A stretch of DNA of 64,000 bases from Stephania yunnanensis. Taxonomy: Eukaryota; Streptophyta; Magnoliopsida; Ranunculales; Menispermaceae. The stretch covers positions 48,619,818 to 48,683,817 of the forward strand of contig CM077582.1 in assembly GCA_039657365.1 (NCBI GenBank), read 5' to 3'. A program made the translations under genes and the position numbers. Position 1 is the stretch's first letter, and each line of letters begins with the position of its first letter. Shown here piece after piece: positions 54,381 through 64,000 of this stretch. The notes below the pieces were generated by a model, which saw nothing but the letters and a program-made list of their open reading frames with translations, was not told the DNA's origin and searched no databases.

Positions 54381-56644
54381 TGTGGCGGCCCTCGCCGCCT
54401 CGGGGTGATGTGTCTCCATATACTCTTTGCCAGCTAGCCCAACTACACGTGTACTGCACCTGTCCGTCCTTCCTCTGTCTCGAATTTCGTATCTACGTGT
54501 GTGTAGAGTGTATATATGACATATGCAGCGGAAGTTGTACGTAAATGCAGAAAAATATTAATCAATTTAAACAAAACCTAGTGTTGAAAAAATCCTGAAA
54601 AGTACTGCGTATAAAGGTAGATGACTATACAATGTCATGTCACTCCCCAATTCCCAAAAGAATTAAAATATCAAAATAAAAACACATGTACAAGTAATTC
54701 TCAATGGTAGGCAGTCAGAGGTGGTCACGTAAGATCCCCTTGCCCTTACTTGTACTAGGATCTGCACTCAATCATCACAAAAGAAAATGGATGACGAGTA
54801 CAGTCATTAAAATCCCAAGGAACTCATCTGAGCATTCAACTAAGCAAATGGAATTCAATAAATACTGTTAAATAAACATGAAGAATGTAAACAGGCAACT
54901 GTAAGTAGGGCATCGCATGCGTAAATAACAATAAAGTGCAAATGTGTGTCTGTTCTAGTCTGATTAAACCATACTTCAGAATTTCCTTTCAAGATCTCAC
55001 TAGCAGGCGCACCCAACTAGCTATCACCTAATCCCTCTCGGTGGCCGGCGTAGACCTACGACGCACCGACACATGTAACAGTTCCCTCGGTTCGTTATCC
55101 ACCGAGCACTCCTAATACACATGCTATGGATTAGAATGCATGGACACGCATAGACACACAACGAAAAATCCAGTAGGAGTAATTAACCAACCGTGCAAAC
55201 AACGATAAGATAAGATATAGGAAAAATCACAAGGAAATATTGGAATTGAATGGAATTACAAGCAAAATAAATACTCAAGAGTTTTTCCTTTGGATTTTAC
55301 AAACCTCACAACACGCTCTCCTACCCCGTAATCAATCCCTGGGTCCAAGTGCACTGGGTCCTTTATCGCCAATTGATCACCCGTGTCAACCTATGTCCAT
55401 TTATCAATAATTTAATTTAGCATGACAATTTCTCAAATTTTTAGGCCAAATTGCCTATTTCGCACTTTTCGAGGCAAAACATCGCAAAAAGTCGCGTTCG
55501 AAATATCCAAATATTTTATTTTTCATAGAAATTCGTAAATTTCTATTTATTTTATGGAAATATATGTTTTTCATAATTTTTCGAATTTTTCCTGAATTTT
55601 CCAAAATTTTCCCAAATTTTTCTTCTCTTTTTTTTTTTTTCTTTGGGTCGGGTCGGACCCGACCCGGTCCTGGATCTAAACTGGTCTAAGCTCGGCCCAT
55701 TCTGGGCCCGGCCCACTGGGGGATGCGCGCGCGCGCGTGTGCATCATCTTCCCCATCTAATCGAACCAACGCCAGTTCGCTGGTTCGATCAGAACTCCAA
55801 AGTTTTATTTTTTTTATTCTGTGTTTTGGGGTTTGGGGTTGGGGTTGCTCTCCACCCCAACCCCCGGTGGACTCGATGGCAGGGGAGACACCTCTGCCAT
55901 CACCACCGCGACCCGGTTCGGCCTCTATAGACGAACCCCCGTCTCGCCACCACGGCCAACCCAAAATCCACAACAAAAACCACTAAAACGCATCTCGATC
56001 GTGACGTTTCCTCCTTTTTCTCTCTTGCTCGGCTTCTCCTCCTCCTTACCGGGTTCCTTCTTCCTCGCTATCGGCCTCCCTGGTGTGTGTGTGTTTGTGT
56101 GTGTGCGAGAGTGTATGGGGTGTGTGTGTGTATGTGTGAGGTGAGAGGAAAATTGGTGGAGTGGTTTAGATAAAGATAAGTGATTTTGACTTAGTGTCCT
56201 TGACACCAAAGTGTGACACAACTGGGACACTCACCCATTTTTCGTGCTTTTCGACGCCCGATTTCGCATCCGAACCGCGATATACGCGTACCGCCGCGTC
56301 ACTAGCCACCTAATATCATTCCATATTAGTTACTTCGTCAATTTTTATATAAAATTTGTGTGTTTTAGTCTCCCTGACCTAATATTCGATCCCGTCAACT
56401 ACTCAGTACCCGCGTCGACATGCATATCGAGGCGAATACAGTTCTCACAATCTCGCACGTATTTTGATGCAACATACACACATGCGATGTATTTCAATAA
56501 ATTTCACCGCAAATAAGCATCCAACACACAATACCTAGCATACTTAAGTCCCCGTGTGTCCTAGCCTACCGCGACGTCCACGTAGATCTGAGCTGGCGTC
56601 CACGTCTGTAAATTGAAGAGACATTTTTAAAATGGGCCGTTACA
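54381..56644 (-). repeat. Gypsy 1 5' LTR (2264 bp)
   Basis: The internal part is similar to LTR d at 39005-41258 in opposite orientation. It includes a GC-rich section at 55640-55920 and a TG-rich run at 56080-56145 on the plus strand. Open frames at 55643-56230 are compositional shadows. Confidence 0.85.
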
Positions 56645-59075
56645 GACCGAGGAAAGGGTCGTATATTTTATATTTGTTGTGATGTATGTCATCTTTGTTG
56701 TGTATATGTAGACTATTAAGTCAATTTATATAGGTATATAGGTATCGAGATGAACCGAGACATACCTCTAGTTGCGTGACAACGTGAGACCGAGATAGCG
56801 CCTTATGGGGTAAGTTTAATGTGAACTAATTTTGGTTTTGTAAGTGGCTTTAATGTGGGCACATTTGAATCAACATAAAGTGCTTAAAATGGTAAAAGAA
56901 AAACAATAATCACACGATGTGCATCAAGACACGTATTGACAAATCAAGAGGTCAAGCGAGTAAACTATTGGAGTCATTCAATCATGACTTGAGGGACAAG
57001 TGTGTCAAGGTGGTCTATTAATTGAGCCTCGAGATACATGTGCACACATGAATCAAGGGCTAAGGTTTAAACATATCAATAAAGTTAAATGAACCTTATA
57101 AGTCAACAATTATCATTTTTTATCTTCATCAAAATCATTGGAAAGGAAGAGGAGAGAAAGAAGAGAGAATTATGGAGTAACTTGGAGGAGGAGAAGAGAT
57201 TCATTGAAGCTTTGGTGAAGAAGAATAAGTTCTTCAAGTTAGGTAACTTCTCCACTCCATTAAGTTGGTGAATTCATGAAATTTGATGTTGTTGTTGCTA
57301 TTTTGTGTTGGATTTGATGTTAGGGACCTCTTGTTGTGTGTATGAGGGTCCCCAAAGCTATAACAAATCCTATGTGTAGCAAAAACCTAGAATTCAAAAT
57401 GCAAGATTCTGGGTTCTGCTGCACATAGCGCGCTAGGTAGATAATCTAGTGCACTAATATTAATTAGTGCGCTAGATATCAGAGTAGCGCGTTAATGTTG
57501 AGATTAGCGTACTAATGTCAAAAACTAGCGCGCTAATCGTAATTAGCATGCTAGAGATTTAAGGTAATGCGCTAAAGTTAGGAATTAGCACGCTAATATC
57601 AGAATTAGCGTGCTAATTGCCCCTAACAGTTCAAAAATCAGCAATGTTCGAAAATGGCTTAAACTATATAAATGGATTTAAGACTCTAAGTAATAGTCCA
57701 AACTCACTCTAAAACCTATCAAACAACTCCAGGGAACTAACGAGATATCTCAAAGGTTCAGGAACGCATTTCAGAGTGTCGAGAGATCGAATAGGCTAGG
57801 GAAAGCATTGTGAATTGTAAGTAATATTGTGAGAATTTTATATTTCATTCCATTAACTCGTATCATTGTATGGCCTATTTGTAGATATTGCTTCTCGTAA
57901 TCTTACATCACGTTGTTCTTGTTTACATTCATATTTGAATATTATTGACACGATGTCTTTTGAAATGTTTCATTGATTCCAATTTCTACTCTTGATGATA
58001 TTCTTGATAGATAGTTGACGGAAAGCATGCTATTGGGATAAGTTGGATTAAATTTGACTTGTATTGTATTTCCTTGGGCTTTGTAGCTTAACTAGTTTTG
58101 AAATCCTAGAGAATTGGAACTATTAATTTTTGAAAATTAAAGTAGGGATTATCTAGTGTCAATTGCATAAGAGATGCGCAGTTCACGGGGACATGAGTCT
58201 ACTGTGGTTCCGGCACTCACCACTACACTTGCGCGACACATGAGACATGGAACTCGGGGTGGTCGGCAAGAATGAGATAAATGATTTGTATGCGTTGAGT
58301 GCAGCTTCGCTATTTGTATGGAATATGTTGAGCGCAACTTCATATAGTAGTAAGAAAGGTTATGTGATAGTTCTCACCGCCGACCGGATGTAGATCATCT
58401 CGACTTAGCCTGTGTCAGACTATACATTTTTAACTGTAGCATTTACTTGAATTACTTGATTTGGTAGTTCTTTCGCTACTTTATGCTTTTAAATACCATT
58501 CTTATATTTTGGAAATGTTGCATAGAATTCTCCAGTTATTATTTAGATATTACTATACTTAACGTCTAGTTTGTGACTGTGAGTATAGGTGCATCACGCA
58601 GTAGCAGACCGGGGAAGGAGAAGATCGGCGACTTTTTATGAGCATTTCGGCGATTCTCCTATCTCATTTTTATATGACTCGACTTTTACTGTATTATTAT
58701 TGTTTCTATATTTACTGTACATTTTGGGTTATATAGTGGGTTGAGTGCATTGTTTCCCATTTTAGAGACTCATGTATCATACTCTGTTCTTAACTTTATG
58801 ATATATACATACATGTGATGTTGTGTACATGGTTTTCCACACTTAGGAATTTTGAGTAGTTAGAGCTTCTGCATAATCTTTAAAATATGTAATAATATAA
58901 AATTGATAAAAAGTTTTAATTAACTTTAAAATCTAATAATATATTGACATGTGTATTAATGAATTTAGGGACGAAAGACTGACTAATACGTAATTAAGTC
59001 TTATGTGGTTAAAGTTAAGGCTTAATTACGGGATTAGGTCGGGCGGTGCCCTATTTAGAAGAAGGGGTCGTCATA
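56645..59075 (+). repeat. Chromovirus LTR b (plus orientation), palindrome-rich
   Basis: It matches LTR a (28416-29778) in reverse complement over its first 1.1 kb and ends GAAGGGGTCGTCATA (expected ..TCACA). Its first six bases seem replaced by the gypsy 1 end, consistent with gypsy 1 having inserted at the very start of this LTR. It carries the densest palindrome cluster, at 57425-57620. Confidence 0.75.
57425..57620. repeat. Cluster of TTAGCGCGCTAA-type palindromes
   Basis: About ten imperfect copies of the 12-base palindrome YTAGYRCRCTAR occur within 200 bases, for example TAGCGCGCTAG, TTAGTGCGCTAG, CTAGCGCGCTAA, TTAGCACGCTAA and TTAGCGTGCTAA. Homologous clusters lie at 28690-28880 and 39865-39995. 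Confidence 0.85.
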
Positions 59076-61799
59076 TTAGTCCCCTGGTAATCTAGTTATC
59101 ATAATTCGTTCTTTCAATTTTGACCTCAAAATAATAACTATTTCAATCCTTTACATGCTCTAAAACTAAATTTTTATCCTCAATGAGACTTAATTCATGA
59201 TTTGTTTAATAGGAGCAAATTCAGAAATCATGTCCGTATTACACAAAGATTTCGACAGCATATCCCCTAAAAGTGGTCTGCCGAAAAACTCACCTAATAG
59301 ATAGCAGAATTAGGGAGAGTTCTAAAAGGACTCACAACTCCCTGCATTTCATAATAGATATCAAGTTCACATTTATAAACAAACATAGAGTCCCCGATAG
59401 CTTAATTAAAACTTTACGAATCCAAGATAATCAAAATTGAAACAAAAACCTTCTTAACTTATTTTAACTAAATTAGGAAACTCTCACAATCCTTCAATGA
59501 AACTTCACATCCTACACTTACCCTAAATATTTAAAACAATATATAAACAACTTAAAACAAGAATTTACTTTAAATTTTGAAAACAATCACCACAATCTTC
59601 GAGTCTTGTCCACTCTTCCTTTGTCTTCATATAGAATCTAACATCATCAAAATCCATTCCAAGATGTCTGGCAAGTAAATTCTCATATTGATCTGTACTC
59701 CTGCAATTGTTAGTCTGATACATGGTGACATGTAATTGCATTTCCAAATAACAACAAATTTACATAACAACGTGGATCCCTCATTTCTTGTTCTAAGCCC
59801 ATAATAAGTGGGCCCACTCACGATGAACTTAGAACAATCCTATGAGTTCAATGCATGCTCCCCCGGAGTCGACATTACCCACCTTAGACGCCTGCAGCAC
59901 ATATAGTATGAAGTGGAGCATCTCACACTCTTACGACCGAAGCAGGGGCAACTCTATCTAAATTTCATGTATGCTTGACCAAGAATGATGCAAGATGCAA
60001 TGCAGACTAAACGCAAATGTAGGTATAAAGATAAATTCAATACATAGTAAAAACCACTGTAGGGTTTACTTACAACCAACCAACTTTGAGCGTAATTTTC
60101 GGAGTTCTCGAAGTGTTGAATCTCCTTGAAAATAGATCCAATAGCTTCCCTGCATACCCAGTTATACTATGGGTTAAGTTTCAAGTCAAACCAAATCAGG
60201 AAACCCAAAGAAAACTACGGCTAAAGTACGCTTGAGAACAGTTTCCAAAAACATTAATTTATATAACTGTTTCAACTAGCTTTTAACTAGTCAACTTGAG
60301 GTAACTTTTTAACTTTGAAAACCTCAATATTTGTTATGATAAACTTAAAGGAACTTGTAGTATGCATGTCATGCTTTCCATATACTCCAAGAACACTCAA
60401 ATCGAATCACCGACGAAGAAATTATGAATTTTCTAATATGATATGTCAACTAGGCAAACTTTATTTTATTTTGAATTGAGAAACTTCTCCAAATCAATAT
60501 ATTTGCAAATTAAATCTTCAAAACTCGACAGCAAAACCACGAAACGACTCGATAGCAACATCAAAATATTTCCACAGCTCGTGGAGTCAAATTAGATCAA
60601 AACTAATAATCCATTCATCTATATACCTAATTTAAATAAATATCAACTATAAAAACATCTCCAAAATAGTTATCAACTGAATCACATTTGTTTAATTCAT
60701 TAAAACTCTAACATGCGTCGGAGGGGATTTATTCTAAATCAGCACATATTAATTCAATACATCAATTTTTTTACAATACATACCAATTTTTATCAATATC
60801 CCGCAAAAGAAATTGAGAAATCGCAAGAATTCAAATTGAGTTGAAGAAAATGCCTAGCATTGATTATTTATCAAATTGCGGCTCGAATATCTTGTTTTCA
60901 TCGTGAAACTTAACTCGAATTGACCGTCTCGCGATGCTCTACTATTTTGAGGAAAGAAACCCAGCAAAAAAATCGAACATCGAGAAACTCGCGAAGTGAA
61001 AACCCGAGTGAGAGTGTTTACATATCAAACGAACGAAACGTTATGTTTGAACATTTTTAATGAAAATAATTTCATTTGATTTTTTTATATATTTATATAT
61101 AAACCCTCAGCTGCTTGTCAGCAGCTTAATTTCTTTTTATTTATTAATTTCTTAAATCTCTATTTTGACGTGTTTTAGCTTTCGACGCTCGTTTTCAATC
61201 TAATTTTTCACAAAATTGAGTCAAACTTTTGACAAAATAGTCCATCTTTATAAAATGCCAGTAACACTAGTTTTGGTCATGCAAAAACCCTAAAAATCTT
61301 AATTTTGTCTACGACATATTAAAATCTTTTTGGACCAATTCTCTTGTCAAACTTGACCAAACATGCACCAATTTGGACTTAATCTCAATCTCAACCATCG
61401 CCAATCGACACAAAACTCGAGGCAAAGTCTTGTACCAACTTTGTTCTCACTTTACATTACCATTAATCTCGAGTTGCACGCAAATCGAGATGAAATCTTC
61501 ATGTGAGGATTAACGCTTGGTTAATTAGTTTCAAGCAACTAATAATTTATTTTCACTCTTGCCCTTCAAACAAGCACTTGCCACCATGAATATTACCAAA
61601 TGAGGATATACCTCAACATACCCTAACTTTGCGACAAAATAATGTATATTACATCTACTGAGCATGCAACACGCAAAAATAATATGTAAACATATGATAT
61701 TCAGTCCGTAATACGTGGGTCCCACCTCAGATTCTTAAATCGCAAATTCAATTCGAAAATACTTAATTAGCATCCTAATCAAGTTTACGAAATTCTCGA
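59076..61799. other. AT-rich non-coding stretch, possibly LTR-derived
   Basis: No coding domain seen. Several short blocks, such as CACAAAACTCGAGGC near 61410 and ACGCAAATCGAGATG near 61480, resemble the inverted wording of the chromovirus LTRs nearby. A reverse-oriented decayed LTR is plausible but not demonstrated. Confidence 0.35.
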
Positions 61800-62703
61800 A
61801 TGTCACAAAATGAGTCTTGGGGTTGTTGGCAAGCATAACTTGGGTGACATCACGAGGCATGGGACTCGAGGTTGTTGGCAAGTATATATCGTAGGTGACC
61901 GACATCAGTGAAAGGTTATAAAGGCGAAGAGCATTGCTCAGACCTTCACGTTGATGTAGAGCTCAGCTCCATCCTTATATAGTGGAAATGTTTATGTGAT
62001 GAAGGTCATGACCGATCGCCCTAGATCGTTACTACTTAGTCATGTATCAGTTTCATTTTTTTAACTAAAGTATCTCTTTGCATGATTTGTTTAGCATAGT
62101 TGCTACTATTATGCTTATAGATATTTGTTACATATTTGGGAATGTGAACAAATGTCTCTAAATGTTATTTTCTACTTTCATGTACTCGACGTCCTTTTTA
62201 TGACGGTGTGTGCAGATCCTTCAAGTAGCAGACCAAGCAAAAGGAAGATCGATGAGTGCTGCTACACCAAACTTTGTAGGTTTTGATTTTGGTGTATTAC
62301 TTTTATATGTATTTCATATACTTTTGGGGTTGTATATTATGGGTTCAGAGACTAGTATCTTGACCAGACATATGATAATATATTATCGTCGTTTCATTAT
62401 ATATATAAGCATGTGATTTTTGTTTCCTAGTTTTTCCATAATTGTTAGGCATCATGTGATAAGCTTTCGCTAATTTGTTAATACTTTAACTGAATAAACT
62501 TTTAAATAAGTGAAATTTTAGTTAACTCTGATTTATGAATTGACATTGGATAGATAAATGTTTATTTGAAAAAAAAATTACTTGGAATGTCATAGTATTT
62601 TGGAAAGGCTAACTAATTCCTTGTTAAGTCCTATGTAGTGAGATTAAGGCTTAATGACGGAATTAGACTACCTGATGCCCTATTTTGAGAAGGGGTCATC
62701 ACA
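61800..62703 (+). repeat. Chromovirus LTR c, 3' part
   Basis: It is related to the 3' part of LTR b: GGGACTCGAGGTTGTTGGCA (61863) parallels GGAACTCGGGGTGGTCGGCA (58250). The ends AAGTCCTATGTAGT..GGCTTAATGACGG..GGGGTCATCACA parallel 58995-59075. The LTR ends at 62703. The 5' part is missing or unrecognised. Confidence 0.65.
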
Positions 62704-63429
62704 TATTCGTGCTTTTAAATATAGGTAGATATATATATATTTGAGTGGTAAGCAAAAAAGTTTTTTTTGCCTTTTTTGTGTTATTTTACATGCATCCCTT
62801 TATTTGGAAATCGCCAATATTTTTTACCCTTAATATTATTTGCGATTGCAGTTTTCATTATTTTGCGTTTGATGAATTGAAGTTACAATTTTACCCAATT
62901 CCTATTACTTATGCGCTTTGACTTTTTTTTTCTATGCACTTGACTATTTCGATTCTTACTTGTTTGGCTATTTTAGCAAATATATAGATATAGTTTGAAA
63001 TCTTCTCTCTCGCCTGTGCACTGAGGCTTGTGTTTCATCACTTTCTGTTTTATCCAAAATGGATTGCATGGTTGGTTGGTTTTTGTCAATTAATTGGGTC
63101 AAAGGTTTACAATTTTAATTTAAAAGTGAATTTGTTTATTTTTGAAGATTACATTGTATCTTATTGTTTTTCGTGTCTTTGTGGGATTCTTTTATGTAGA
63201 ATTGATTTATTGATTCGTGTCACATGTTCAGATTGGAAATCAATTGAGATTTTGGTTACAACTCTCCCACATAAAAGTTCAAAATTGTGTTCTAGAATGT
63301 ATTCAAAGCATTTTTTTAATAAGAAAATAATATGCTTTTTGGATAGTAATTAAATTGTTAGAATATATAATTGAATTGTCGCAAGCGTTATTCAAAAAAA
63401 ACAAAAATCTATCGAGCTTAACAAGCAGG
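62704..63429. other. AT-rich stretch, possible Helitron interior
   Basis: No gene recognised. If the 3' terminus at 63457-63460 is real, part of this stretch belongs to a non-autonomous Helitron whose 5' TC end was not found. Confidence 0.3.
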
Positions 63430-63461
63430 CTCATACGTGCAAAGCACGTTACGAAACTAAT
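63430..63461 (+). mobile_element. Probable Helitron 3' terminus
   Basis: A perfect 6-bp stem with a 3-base loop, ACGTGC-AAA-GCACGT (63435-63449), is followed seven bases later by CTAA and then T. This is the arrangement of plant Helitron 3' ends: a short GC-containing hairpin shortly before CTRR, inserted before T. The stem is short, so confidence is moderate. Confidence 0.5.
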
Positions 63462-64000
63462 ATATATGTTATATGTAAACCGCTAAGCTCAAGCTTATTT
63501 GTCTAACATTATACGATTGAGTTGTAAGAGTTTAATTACTATATATTCATGGTAATCATGTCATATGTAACAAGATTTGATAAAATAATAGAAAATATTA
63601 AGAGAGTACCAATTCATAAATATAAATAATAAAGCATGAATGCTTGATTATGATGCGTCAACTAATTGTAATATGATCGATCTTGAACCACGAACCGCAT
63701 GAATCCCAAGGCGAATGTCACCGACCTTTGCGACCACAAACCGCAAAACAGATCCAGAGTTTGGGCCTCCAGGGAGAGCATTCCGATTATGGATGCAAAT
63801 GAGGAAGGTAGGGGATGGGGATCCCATTTTCGTCCCCATCCCCACTTTAGAACTCATCCCCCCATTCTCATCCTCATTCCCACGTGGGGATGAATTTTCG
63901 TCCCCATCCCTATCTCCATCAAATCCCCGCGGGGATGGAGAATCCCCTTGGGGAAAGATCTTTCCCATTTGAATTTTTGCGGGGAAATATTTTTTCCACT
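63462..64000. other. Stretch ending in a CCCCATCCCC / GGGGATGGGG simple-repeat region
   Basis: From about 63805 the sequence is dominated by GGGGAT and CCCCATCCCC blocks, including CCGCGGGGATGG. It is open on both strands for this reason only. It continues past the window edge; the unit belongs to no element I can name. Confidence 0.6.

Larger units (their letters stand above)
51165..56644 (-). mobile_element. Gypsy element 1 (Tekay/Del-type chromovirus), RT deleted, 3' LTR truncated
   Basis: The minus-strand 5' LTR is 54381-56644 (2264 bp; starts TGTAACGGCCC, ends GGCCGCCACA). A primer site TTTGTTATCAGAGCC (mutated TTGGTATCAGAGC) adjoins at 54366-54380. The 3' LTR remnant is 51165-51552. 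The polypurine end GTTGGGAAGAACTG adjoins it (reverse of 51553-51566), preceded by GGGACGAAATTTTATTTAG, a well-known end of Del/Tekay elements. Gag, zinc knuckle and protease remain, followed by the start and the extreme C-terminus of integrase. RT, RNase H and the integrase core are gone. Confidence 0.88.

Noticed and set aside
55643..56230. GC-rich overlapping frames
   Set aside because: Inside the gypsy 1 5' LTR and not conserved in the related LTR d.
59565..59821. Minus-strand frames of about 60 codons as a possible gene
   Set aside because: Short, no family recognised, overlapping in two phases, within LTR-like AT-rich sequence.
63648..63972. Open frames of about 85-106 codons on both strands at the right edge
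   Set aside because: Generated by CCCCATCCCC and GGGGATGGGG simple repeats.
1..64000. CRISPR arrays, bacterial operons, tRNA or rRNA genes
   Set aside because: No regular spacer array, no bacterial-type gene organisation, no tRNA cloverleaf boxes or rRNA sequence were seen; the content is plant nuclear repeats.

Overview
The window looks like a repeat-dense, AT-rich intergenic block of a flowering-plant nuclear genome. The elements recognised are angiosperm types: an RTE-clade LINE, CACTA, Ty1/copia, Ty3/gypsy chromoviruses, a Tat/Ogre-like non-autonomous LTR element, Helitrons, MITEs, and PMD/OTU (MULE-associated) genes. I see no intact host protein-coding gene, no rRNA or tRNA gene and no CRISPR array. 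Everything is read by eye from the sequence, so family names rest on recognised motifs, not on searches.

Layout, left to right. About 1.25-9.66 kb is a minus-strand RTE-type LINE split by a complete CACTA element (2356-8050, ATA target duplication). The CACTA element carries pieces of a host NIPA magnesium-transporter gene as three exon remnants with intron-like spacers. At 11.0-13.4 kb is a decayed plant mobile domain (PMD) gene. At 13.8-14.5 kb is a composite tandem array of about 160/320 bp. At 15.0-16.1 kb is a decayed minus-strand gene tail with an OTU protease motif. At 17118-22951 is a full-length degenerate copia element (TGACA duplication) that may interrupt an exon-like stretch. A MITE (25.26-25.47 kb), a Helitron Rep/helicase fragment (25.9-27.2 kb) and a gypsy RNase H/integrase fragment (27.2-28.4 kb) follow.

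About 28.4-41.3 kb is made of chromovirus LTRs. One is interrupted by a complete coding-less LTR element (32372-37304, ACCCA duplication). About 41.3-51.2 kb holds a gypsy integrase fragment split by a second copia element (42009-47222, AAAGG duplication), then a gag-protease-only gypsy element (from 47599) with a MITE and a GC-rich minisatellite in its LTR. This joins abruptly at about 51165 to another minus-strand chromovirus (to 56644) that has lost its reverse transcriptase. From 56.6 to 62.7 kb there are more chromovirus LTR remnants, several carrying clusters of a TTAGCGCGCTAA-like palindrome. A probable Helitron 3' terminus lies at 63.43-63.46 kb.

The elements do not form a pathway. 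The biology is nested insertion, decay, LTR-LTR rearrangement and gene-fragment capture. The strongest observation is the NIPA exon capture inside the CACTA element. The most open questions are the PMD / tandem-array / OTU cluster and the palindrome clusters in the LTRs.
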